Source of the DNA: 66-474 sp035688305
Lineage (GTDB): Bacteria; Pseudomonadota; Gammaproteobacteria; Xanthomonadales; Rhodanobacteraceae
Direction: 5' to 3'
Length of the DNA: 50,025 nt
NCBI GenBank assembly: GCA_035688305.1
Contig: DASSNC010000040.1
Coordinates: forward strand, 1 to 50,025
This document shows positions 9,165 through 15,975 of this stretch, piece after piece; position 1 is the first letter of the stretch; the number at the start of each line of letters is the position of its first letter. The notes under the pieces are model-generated. The model had not been told where the DNA came from. It searched no databases and was given only the letters and a program-made list of their open reading frames with translations. A program made the position numbers and the translations under genes.

Positions 9165-9746
9165 TCAGCGATGTCCGGAGGACAGCGCTACCGATGCGGA
9201 GGACTGCGAGGCGCCGGCCGGAGTTGGCGGCGCGGGTTCGTTCATGAGCTGGTTGATCTCGGCCACCAGGGAATCGAGCGCGCTCTCGTCGTAGCCGACT
9301 TCGATGTGCGCGATCGTGCCGTCGCGATGCAGCATGACCATGGCCGGGAGTCCGTCACCAACGCCGAACGATCCCGCCAGCGATCCGTTGCGATCCCAGG
9401 TCAGCAGCAGGCCGGGCAGCTTCGGCGTTAGCAGGTGGGTGACACTCACGAAAGTGCGGTGGCTTTGCTCGAAATTGATTTCGACCACCTGCAACGGGAG
9501 GTTGCGCTGGTTCGCCACCTGCTGCAAGTTGCCCAGTACCGGCAGTTCTTCCATGCAGTACTTGCACCAGGTTGCCCAGAAGCTGATGACCACGACCTTT
9601 CCGCGCAACGCGGAAGCGCGGACCGTTTGGCCAGCGAGTGTCTCGCCGAGATAATCCGGTGATTTCGTGCCGGGCGCCAGCGACTTGGCAACGACGTTGC
9701 CACACAGCAACAGCAAACCAAGCAACAGCAGCATCCTGCGCATCAT
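9165..9746 (-). CDS. TlpA-like thioredoxin-fold protein, exported or membrane anchored
   Basis: 193 residues. The N-terminus MMRRMLLLLGLLLLCGNVVA is a hydrophobic export signal. The LLLLC|G sequence is only a poor lipobox, so lipidation is possible but not established. A TlpA/ResA-like thioredoxin fold follows, with VVVISFWATWCKYCMEELP and the redox pair C61-x-x-C64. The cis-Pro region is at GDGLPAMVMLHRDG. The tail (PAPPTPAGASQSSASVALS) is low complexity. Such proteins reduce or maintain thiols of periplasmic proteins, for example in cytochrome c maturation; the partner here is unknown. The start at 9746 has GTGGGGG just upstream; a GTG at 9764 is the alternative. The gene separates rnhB from dnaE, which are usually adjacent. 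Confidence 0.82.
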   Translation of the reverse strand: MMRRMLLLLGLLLLCGNVVAKSLAPGTKSPDYLGETLAGQTVRASALRGKVVVISFWATWCKYCMEELPVLGNLQQVANQRNLPLQVVEINFEQSHRTFVSVTHLLTPKLPGLLLTWDRNGSLAGSFGVGDGLPAMVMLHRDGTIAHIEVGYDESALDSLVAEINQLMNEPAPPTPAGASQSSASVALSSGHR

Positions 9747-9799
9747 CGTGCCCCCACTTTGCACGTCCGATCGTCATTTTGGCACAAACGGCCAGCCGC

Positions 9800-9900
9800 G
9801 TAGGTTGGGTTGACCCCGGACTTGATCCGGGGGAAGCCCAACGTCGTCACTCGCAGGTGTTGGGCTTGCCCGGGCCGAGCACCGGGTCAGCCCAACCTAC
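9800..9900. repeat. MITE/REP-like palindromic element
   Basis: About 101 bp bounded by inverted arms: GTAGGTTGGGTTGACCC (9800-9816) and GGGTCAGCCCAACCTAC (9884-9900), 16 of 17 positions complementary. Nested inside are CCCCGGACTTGATCCGGGG (9814-9832) and the pair AAGCCCAAC/GTTGGGCTT (9834-9842/9859-9867). There is no open frame. The GTAGGTTGGG end resembles a family of short dispersed palindromes common in proteobacteria. Mobility is inferred from form only. Confidence 0.6.
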
Positions 9901-9921
9901 ATGCCGAGGGGTTCACACGAA

Positions 9922-9983
9922 TGTTCCGCTCGCCGCTGACTAAATCGGCATTCCTGCCGATTTAGTCAGCGGCGAGCGGAACA
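9922..9983. repeat. 29-bp perfect inverted repeat spanning the rnhB stop codon
   Basis: Arms 9922-9950 and 9955-9983 are exactly complementary with a 4-base loop (TTCC). The right arm contains the last codons and the TGA of rnhB (9966-9968). The left arm is therefore an inverted copy of the end of rnhB. No T-run follows on either strand, so a classical Rho-independent terminator is not supported. A transcript of rnhB would form a very stable hairpin over its stop codon. Confidence 0.85.
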
Positions 9984-10559
9984 AGTGCCAGCTGCGGCAA
10001 ATTCATGCGCCCGCACCGGCGCGAAGCTGCGGCGATGTTCGGGACACGGTCCCAGGCGCAGCAGCGCGTCGCAATGTGCTCGGGTCGGGTAACCCTTGTG
10101 TTTTGCGAATCCGTAGCCGGGCCAACGCGCGTCGTATTCGACCAGGATGCGGTCGCGGGTCACCTTGGCCAGGATCGACGCGGCGCTGATGGCCGGCTCG
10201 CTGGCATCGCCGCGTACGATCGCGCGCGCAGGGCAGGGCAGCGACTTCGGCAGGCGGTTGCCGTCGATCAGTGCGAGCTCCGGAAGAACCGGCAGCAATC
10301 CCAGTGCTCGCGTCATGCCGAGCAGGGTTGCCTGCAGGATATTCACGCGGTCGATCTCGTCCGCTTCGATGCGCACAACGGCGTGCGCGAGCGCGTGTTT
10401 GATGATTTGGGTGTACAGGGTTTCACGGCGCCTGGCCGAGAGTTGTTTGGAATCGGCGAGGCCGTCGATCGGCCGCGCTGGATCGAGGATCACGGCGGCA
10501 ACCACCACCGGTCCGGCCAACGGCCCGCGCCCCGCTTCGTCCACACCGGCGACGGTCAT
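9966..10559 (-). CDS. rnhB: Ribonuclease HII
   Basis: 197 residues. RNase HII nicks RNA-DNA hybrids at ribonucleotides misincorporated into DNA. The N-terminal VAGVDEAGRGPLAGPVVVAA carries the active-site Asp-Glu pair (D7, E8). DSKQLSARRR, the central ELALIDGNRLP and ISAASILAKVTRDR are typical family blocks. ATG at 10559 lies two bases after the upstream sulfatase stop. A GTG at 10565 overlapping that stop (GTGA) is an equally possible start. The C-terminal residues and the stop lie inside the long inverted repeat listed above. The order lpxB-x-rnhB-x-dnaE is the conserved one with two extra genes interposed. Confidence 0.95.
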   Translation of the reverse strand: MTVAGVDEAGRGPLAGPVVVAAVILDPARPIDGLADSKQLSARRRETLYTQIIKHALAHAVVRIEADEIDRVNILQATLLGMTRALGLLPVLPELALIDGNRLPKSLPCPARAIVRGDASEPAISAASILAKVTRDRILVEYDARWPGYGFAKHKGYPTRAHCDALLRLGPCPEHRRSFAPVRAHEFAAAGTCSARR

Positions 10560-10561
10560 CG

Positions 10562-12295
10562 TCACTGCAAATCATCCAGCTTGCCGAACACCCACGCGCG
10601 ATACGACTCGCGCAGCGCGGCGTTTCGGCAGTCAAGGTCGTGGCCATCGCAGCGATCGCGCAACAGCGTGTTGGCGGTGAAGAACGGGCCGCGCGGCAGG
10701 TCGCCTGCGTCCAGCAACAGGGACCCAAGATAGGCGATGTCGATGACCGGATAGTTCTCGGTCTCGATCGGCGTGTTGAAGCCTTTCAACATGTAGTAGG
10801 TGACGTATTGCGGGTCGCCGGCCGCGGCCGGGACGGACTTCGACATGGCATTGATGGCGCCGCCGAACGAGGGCTGGTGGTCACCGAAATGCAGCAGCAG
10901 CGCGGGCCGGCCCGCGCCGCGCAAGTAGCCTTCCAGCTGCGTCATCCCGGCATCCGACGAGGACAATCGCTGCAGGTAATTGGTGAGGTTGAGGTTCAGC
11001 CAATCGTCGAGCACGCTGTCGTGCGGCGCGAGCTTGCCGGTGAACAATGGCTTGTCATAGGGCGCCGGATTGTCTTTCAGCGGCGACATGTGCGGGCCAT
11101 GCTGGTACAGGGTCAGCACGAATACGAACAGCGGTTTGCCGTGGGCCTTGGGGCGCTCGATCGCGATTACATGTTCGAGTGCCTTGAAGACATCGCTGTC
11201 GGTCGATTCCCAGCCCAGCCCCAGTTCCTCGCCGCCGTAGAACGCATTGAATCCATAGTCGGCGTAGGCATCGCGACCGTTCATGAAATCGGCGCCCGTG
11301 GGGTAGATGCCGATGGTGCGATAGCCGTCGGCATCGAGCAGGCGTGGCAGCGTGTAGCGGATGCGCGGCGCGAGGTTGAAGGGTGCGTAGATGCCGGCCG
11401 GACCAAACAGCGTGTGCGGCAAGCCGGTAAGGAATGCGAACTCGCTGGTCCAGGTGCCGCCGCCCCAGGTGTGCACGTTCATCCAGCCGTGCGCGATGGT
11501 GTTGGCGTCGGCGTGGAACATCCGCGCATCGCACAACGGCGATGTGCACAAGCTCAGCATCCGTGGGTCGAAGGTGCTTTCTTCGAGCACCGCGATGATG
11601 TCGGGCTTGTGCGTGCCGGCAGGCGGGGCGGGTGTGAGGTCGTGCCAGTCGTCGCGGTTGGCGTCGGCGAGCCGGAATGCCGGTTCGATGACGTGCGAAT
11701 TCGGGATCGAAACGATGAAGTCCGAAATGAAGCTTTCGTCGTTCATCGCCTCCCACATGCCCTTGGCGTACACGTCCGCGAATGGCCCCTTCGGTGCCAG
11801 CACGACGACCAGAACGATGATGGCCGCGGCGGCGCCAGTGATACGGACTGCGCGCGTGCGGCCGGATGGCCGCGGCCGCGCCGCGCCGCGCCACAGCAAT
11901 ACCAGCACCAGCGGCACCAGGATCAAGGTTGCGACGATGGCGGCGATGATGAACGGATACTGCAACAACGTGCGGGCGATTTCGGCGTTGAAGTAGTACA
12001 CGATGTCGGGCGCCAGCAGTGGCGTGGACAGGTATTGGAACTTCAGGTTGGCGGCGATCACCACCAGCAGCATCGGCAGGCATCCAGCCACCACGCCGAA
12101 GGCAAGCCGGCCACTGGCGGCCACCGCGAGGGCAACCATGCCGGTCAGGATGGCGACTGCGAACCATACTTCCAGCGTCGCCTGCTCGGCGAGCGGACCG
12201 AAGCGCAACGTGGCCAGCAATACCGCGGCGGCAAACGCGAGCAGCCAGGCGCGGCCGCAATGCAGCGAAAAGAATCGTGGACGCGTGGGGTTCAT
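10562..12295 (-). CDS. Membrane sulfatase, LtaS/phosphoglycerol-transferase-like
   Basis: 577 residues. Five hydrophobic segments (roughly residues 15-31, 43-60, 65-82, 114-135 and 152-167) are followed by a large outside domain. That domain has the alkaline-phosphatase/sulfatase fold: PDIIAVLEES (acidic metal ligands about 238-239), HTWGGGTWTSEFAFLTGLP with a candidate nucleophile Thr at 281 or 283, and LLHFGDHQPSFGG near the end. This matches the lipoteichoic acid synthase/OpgB-type group, which transfers phosphoglycerol or similar groups to lipids or periplasmic glycans. Its start overlaps the lpxB stop (ATGA), placing it translationally within the lipid A operon. A role in modifying an envelope lipid or glucan is therefore plausible, but the substrate is unknown. 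It is not part of this cluster in E. coli or Pseudomonas. Confidence 0.82.
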   Translation of the reverse strand: MNPTRPRFFSLHCGRAWLLAFAAAVLLATLRFGPLAEQATLEVWFAVAILTGMVALAVAASGRLAFGVVAGCLPMLLVVIAANLKFQYLSTPLLAPDIVYYFNAEIARTLLQYPFIIAAIVATLILVPLVLVLLWRGAARPRPSGRTRAVRITGAAAAIIVLVVVLAPKGPFADVYAKGMWEAMNDESFISDFIVSIPNSHVIEPAFRLADANRDDWHDLTPAPPAGTHKPDIIAVLEESTFDPRMLSLCTSPLCDARMFHADANTIAHGWMNVHTWGGGTWTSEFAFLTGLPHTLFGPAGIYAPFNLAPRIRYTLPRLLDADGYRTIGIYPTGADFMNGRDAYADYGFNAFYGGEELGLGWESTDSDVFKALEHVIAIERPKAHGKPLFVFVLTLYQHGPHMSPLKDNPAPYDKPLFTGKLAPHDSVLDDWLNLNLTNYLQRLSSSDAGMTQLEGYLRGAGRPALLLHFGDHQPSFGGAINAMSKSVPAAAGDPQYVTYYMLKGFNTPIETENYPVIDIAYLGSLLLDAGDLPRGPFFTANTLLRDRCDGHDLDCRNAALRESYRAWVFGKLDDLQ

Positions 12296-13491
12296 GGCGT
12301 TGCGGTGTGGTCGTGTGCGGGGGGCAGCAGGGCGATGATCGCGCGCGCGGCGGTGACGGCCGCGCCGCCGCCGGCATGCAGTGACAGGTGCATGCGTTCG
12401 AACGCGTGGGCAACTTCGGTACGGCGGTTGCCGTCTCGCATCCAGGCAAGGATGGCGTCGGCAAGTTTTTCCGGAGTGCAGTCCGCCTGCATCAACTCTG
12501 GCACCAGCGTTTCGCCGGCCAGCACGTTCGGCAGCGAATACACGTTGGTCTTCAACATGCCGAGCCCCTTCACGATGGCATGCGTGAACGGCGCGATCCT
12601 GTAGCCGACCACCATCGGCCGCTTGGCCAGCATGGCTTCCAGCGCCGCGGTGCCGGAGGCCAGCAAGGCCACGTCGGCGGCCGCGAGTGCGCGATGCGCG
12701 TGACCATCGAGGATCACGGGATCCGCAATGGCCAATGTGGCCACGATCTGGCTAATCGCCTCGCGGCAGCGGTCGTTGGCTGCGGGGATCACGATTTGCA
12801 GTCCGGGAATTTCAGTGGCGACGCGCCGCGCGGCTTCCAGGAAGATTTCGCCAAGGCGATGGATCTCGGACAACCGGCTGCCTGGCAACACGGCCAGCAC
12901 CGGCGCATTCGGATCGAGGCCCAGCTCGCGCCGCGCAGCGTCCTGGTCCGGCAGAAGTGGGAACCGGTCGGCCAACGGGTGGCCGACGAATTGCGCGTCG
13001 ACGCCGAACCTTGCGTAGATCGCCGGTTCCATCGGAAACAGGCACAGCACGCGGTCGGCAGATTGCCCGATTTTCTTCGCGCGGCCCTGCCGCCAGGCCC
13101 AGATGGAGGGACTGACGTAGTGCACGGTACGGATGCCCGCCTGCTTCAGTTTCCGTTCGAGACCGAGGTTGAAGTCGGGTGCATCGATGCCGATGAAGAC
13201 GTCGGGCTTCAGCTCAAGCAGGCGACGCCGCAACGATGAGCGCAAGCGCAGCAGGCGCGGCAGGTGGCGCAGCACTTCGGCGAGGCCCATTACCGACAAT
13301 TCGGCGATGTCGTGCCACGTGGTGAAACCGACCGCACGCATGCGCGGGCCACCGATGCCGACGAAGTCCGCTTCGGGCAGCTGCGCGCGCAACGCCTCGA
13401 TCAGGTCCGCACCGAGCTGGTCACCGGAATCTTCGCCGGCAACGAGCGCGATGCATGGTCCAGTCCCCGGTCTGCGGTCCCCGGTCCCCAT
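12292..13491 (-). CDS. lpxB: Lipid-A-disaccharide synthase
   Basis: 399 residues. LpxB joins lipid X and UDP-2,3-diacylglucosamine to give the lipid A disaccharide. The family pattern is clear: ALVAGEDSGDQLGADLI near the start, FVGIGGPRM, ELSVMGLAEVL, GIDAPDFNLGLERKLKQ, YVSPSIWAWRQGRAKKI, FVGHPLADR, LPGSRLSEI and the late ALLASGTAALEAML. The first ten residues (MGTGDRRPGT) are an unusual extension encoded by a small repeated GGTCCCCGG-rich stretch. No later ATG precedes the conserved motif. The gene starts three bases after lpxA and overlaps the sulfatase start. Confidence 0.96.
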   Translation of the reverse strand: MGTGDRRPGTGPCIALVAGEDSGDQLGADLIEALRAQLPEADFVGIGGPRMRAVGFTTWHDIAELSVMGLAEVLRHLPRLLRLRSSLRRRLLELKPDVFIGIDAPDFNLGLERKLKQAGIRTVHYVSPSIWAWRQGRAKKIGQSADRVLCLFPMEPAIYARFGVDAQFVGHPLADRFPLLPDQDAARRELGLDPNAPVLAVLPGSRLSEIHRLGEIFLEAARRVATEIPGLQIVIPAANDRCREAISQIVATLAIADPVILDGHAHRALAAADVALLASGTAALEAMLAKRPMVVGYRIAPFTHAIVKGLGMLKTNVYSLPNVLAGETLVPELMQADCTPEKLADAILAWMRDGNRRTEVAHAFERMHLSLHAGGGAAVTAARAIIALLPPAHDHTATP

Positions 13492-13494
13492 GGC

Positions 13495-14283
13495 TTATCT
13501 CACCAGCGAGCGTTCGCTGCGGTCGATGAAGTCGCAGAAGTCGCGCACGTCCTCGCTCGCGGCCGCCTGTTCGGAGAGCGCGGCACGCGCTTCGTCCAGT
13601 GTCTTGTGCGAAAGGTACAGCGTTCGGTACGCGCGCTTGATCGCCAGGATGCGCGTGGCATCGAAGCCGCGGCGTTTGAGGCCCTCGGCATTGACGCCGC
13701 GTGGCACCGCGAACTGGCCAGCCACGTAGATGAAGGGCGGCACGTCGCGGTTGATGGCGGCGTACATCGCGGCGAAGGCGTGCGCGCCGATCTTGCAGAA
13801 TTGGTGCACGCCGGCAAAACCACCGAGCACGACGTGGTCGCCGACTTCGACGTGTCCGGCGAGGGTGGCGTTGTTGGCGAGGATGGTGTGGCTGCCGACG
13901 ATGCAGTCGTGGGCAATGTGGACGTAGGCCATGATCCAGTTGTCGTCGCCGATCCGCGTGATCCCGCCGCCATCGCTGGTACCGCGGCTGACGGTGACGA
14001 ACTCGTGGAAGGTGTTTCCGTCGCCGATCTCGAGCTCGCTGCGCTCGCCGTGGTACTTTTTGTCCTGTGGGTCGCCACCGAGCGACACGTAGGCGCCGAC
14101 GTGGTTGTCGCGCCCGATCCGGGTCGGACCCTGGATCAGTGAGTGGGCGCCGACGCGGCTGCCTGCGCCGATCACCACTTCGGGTCCGATCACCGTGAAC
14201 GGTCCGACCGTGACGTCGTCGGCCAGGCTTGCGGACGGATCGACGATCGCCGACGGGTGGATGTTGGTGGTGCCGGGGTTCAC
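13495..14283 (-). CDS. lpxA: UDP-N-acetylglucosamine acyltransferase
   Basis: 262 residues, exactly the E. coli length, when started at the GTG at 14283 (14283-14281). This overlaps the fabZ TGA as GTGA. LpxA performs the first acylation of lipid A synthesis using acyl-ACP. The left-handed beta-helix hexapeptide repeats run through the first two-thirds, and VHIAHDCIVG places the catalytic His at residue 125 as in E. coli. GLKRRGF and the helical C-terminal domain follow. An upstream ATG at 14313 would extend the protein into fabZ with non-homologous residues. Confidence 0.95.
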   Translation of the reverse strand: MNPGTTNIHPSAIVDPSASLADDVTVGPFTVIGPEVVIGAGSRVGAHSLIQGPTRIGRDNHVGAYVSLGGDPQDKKYHGERSELEIGDGNTFHEFVTVSRGTSDGGGITRIGDDNWIMAYVHIAHDCIVGSHTILANNATLAGHVEVGDHVVLGGFAGVHQFCKIGAHAFAAMYAAINRDVPPFIYVAGQFAVPRGVNAEGLKRRGFDATRILAIKRAYRTLYLSHKTLDEARAALSEQAAASEDVRDFCDFIDRSERSLVR

Positions 14284-14747
14284 CGACTCGATTCCGCGCA
14301 CATCAGTTCGCACGTGGCGACATCCTTGCCATCGACGCTCGCGCGTGCGGTGAAGATGCCCATGTTGCGGATCAGGCGCTTGAGCTTCACTTCCAGGCGC
14401 AACTGGTCGCCGGGGACCACCGGCTTGAGGAAGCGCGCGTTGTCGACCTTGGCGAGGTAGAAGATCGGACGCTCGTCCGGCGAGGCGGTTCCCGAGAGGC
14501 CGAGCAGCAAACCGGAAGTCTGCGCCAGCGCCTCGACGATCAGCACGCCGGGCATCACGGGATGGCCGGGAAAGTGGCCGTTGAAGAAGGGTTCGTTCAA
14601 GGTGACATTCTTGATCGCCACGATGCTTTCGCCCGCGCTGAGTTCGATCACGCGATCGACCAGCAGGAACGGGTAGCGGTGCGGCAGGATGGCCGCGATC
14701 CGTTCCGCGTCGACCGGCAGGGTCACGGGGCAGGGCATGTCGTTCAT
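14280..14747 (-). CDS. fabZ: 3-hydroxyacyl-[ACP] dehydratase FabZ
   Basis: 155 residues. FabZ dehydrates 3-hydroxyacyl-ACP during fatty acid elongation and draws on the same substrate pool as LpxA and LpxD. The hot-dog fold signature LPHRYPFLLVDRV is followed by FFNGHFPGHPVMPGVLIVEA with catalytic His58 and Glu72. ATG at 14747 overlaps the lpxD TGA by one base (TGATG); a TTG one codon earlier is unlikely. Position between lpxD and lpxA is the standard order. Confidence 0.97.
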   Translation of the reverse strand: MNDMPCPVTLPVDAERIAAILPHRYPFLLVDRVIELSAGESIVAIKNVTLNEPFFNGHFPGHPVMPGVLIVEALAQTSGLLLGLSGTASPDERPIFYLAKVDNARFLKPVVPGDQLRLEVKLKRLIRNMGIFTARASVDGKDVATCELMCAESSR

Positions 14748-15793
14748 CAATCTTGTTCCTTGGTCAGTGCTTGCAGTTGGCGCTCCAGCGCCGCGATTCG
14801 TCGCGCCATTTCATCGAGGTGGCGCATCCGCGCGGCGTTGCGACGCCAGGCGCGATTGTCCTCGAGCGGTGCGCCGGAAGAATACACGCCCGCTGTCCGG
14901 ATCGAATGGGTCACCAGGCTCATCGCCGTGATGGTAACGCCGTCGGCGACCTCGAGGTGTCCGAGGATGCCGGCGCTGCCGCCGATCAGGCAGTTGCGGC
15001 CGACCTTCGCGCTGCCTGCGATCGCTGCGCAGCCGGCCATCGCGGTGTGTGCGCCGATGTGCACGTTGTGGGCGATCTGGATCTGGTTGTCGAGGCGCAC
15101 GTCTTCTTCCAGCACGGTGTCTTCCAGCGCGCCGCGGTCGATGGTGGTGTTGGCACCGATTTCGCAATCGTCGCCGATGCGCACGCCGCCCAATTGCGGC
15201 ACCTTGACCCAGCCGTCGCGGTCGCGCGCGATGCCGAAGCCGTCTGCGCCCAGCACGGCACCCGGATGGACCAGCACGCGCTTGCCGAGCGTCACCCGCC
15301 TCACCAACGTGACATGTGCGCCGAGCCTTGATTGCTCGGCCACCGTGCAGTCCGGGCCGATCACGCAATGCGGACCCAACACGACGCCGGCGGCAATTTC
15401 GGTTCCGTCGCCGATCACGCAACCGGGTCCGATGCATGTGGCCGGATCGACCCGCGCCCCCGCGGCGATGACGGCCGAGGGATGGATGCCGGGTGCTGGT
15501 GCGGGCGCGCGCTCGAACAATGCGGCGATCTTCGCGTACGCCAGGTACGGGTCGCTCGCGACCAGCACCGGCACGGGGCTGGCACCGGCATGGTCGGCAG
15601 TCAGGATGACCACACCGGCCTGTGTTTTGGCGAGATCGGCTGCGTAGCGTGGGTTGGCGAGGAAGGCGAGTTGGCCCGGTTGCGCGCGTGCCAGTGGCGC
15701 CACGCTGTCGATGGTGCGCGCGCCGTCACCGCGCGCCTCAAGACCGAAGCGCTGCGCGAGCTCGTCGATGCGATAGCCGCTTGATTCGTTCAT
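14747..15793 (-). CDS. lpxD: UDP-3-O-(3-hydroxyacyl)glucosamine N-acyltransferase
   Basis: 348 residues. LpxD adds the second, N-linked acyl chain to UDP-glucosamine in lipid A synthesis. An N-terminal uridine-binding domain (YRIDELAQRFG to NPRYAADLAKTQAGVVIL) is followed by a hexapeptide-repeat beta-helix. This includes HPGAVLGADGFGIARDRDG, then QIAHNVHIGAHTAMAGC with the catalytic His region. The C-terminal helix ends in ALERQLQALTKEQD. The start at 15793 was chosen from the family N-terminus; the upstream extension to 15892 is not homologous. In E. coli and Pseudomonas skp lies directly upstream, but here the gap to bamA has no gene. Confidence 0.96.
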   Translation of the reverse strand: MNESSGYRIDELAQRFGLEARGDGARTIDSVAPLARAQPGQLAFLANPRYAADLAKTQAGVVILTADHAGASPVPVLVASDPYLAYAKIAALFERAPAPAPGIHPSAVIAAGARVDPATCIGPGCVIGDGTEIAAGVVLGPHCVIGPDCTVAEQSRLGAHVTLVRRVTLGKRVLVHPGAVLGADGFGIARDRDGWVKVPQLGGVRIGDDCEIGANTTIDRGALEDTVLEEDVRLDNQIQIAHNVHIGAHTAMAGCAAIAGSAKVGRNCLIGGSAGILGHLEVADGVTITAMSLVTHSIRTAGVYSSGAPLEDNRAWRRNAARMRHLDEMARRIAALERQLQALTKEQD

Positions 15794-15924
15794 CCGCCTT
15801 CCAGGATGTTGAAACCCACCCGTGACCGTTGCGGCGCCGTGGAGGGTAGCGTTCCGCAAGCCCGGCCATTCTATCGCGGGGCAGTCCACCACCCTTGTGT
15901 CGTGTGGCCTGCGCGTACCTTGGG

Positions 15925-15948
15925 GCGGCCGCTGCTTGCAACGGCCGC
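15925..15948 (-). terminator. Hairpin in the bamA-lpxD gap
   Basis: GCGGCCG and CGGCCGC form a 7-bp GC stem around a 10-base loop, about 30 bases after the bamA stop on the minus strand. No T-run follows, so at most it pauses or protects the transcript. It occupies the gap where skp would normally lie; nothing else is recognisable in 15794-15975. Confidence 0.3.
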
Positions 15949-15975
15949 GGCGCTGCGTTGGATGCTTTCAGGCGC

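Noticed and set aside
6288..9431. Very long open frame on the plus strand opposite dnaE
   Set aside because: It is antisense to the fully conserved dnaE, has no recognisable domain, and is a known effect of high GC content.
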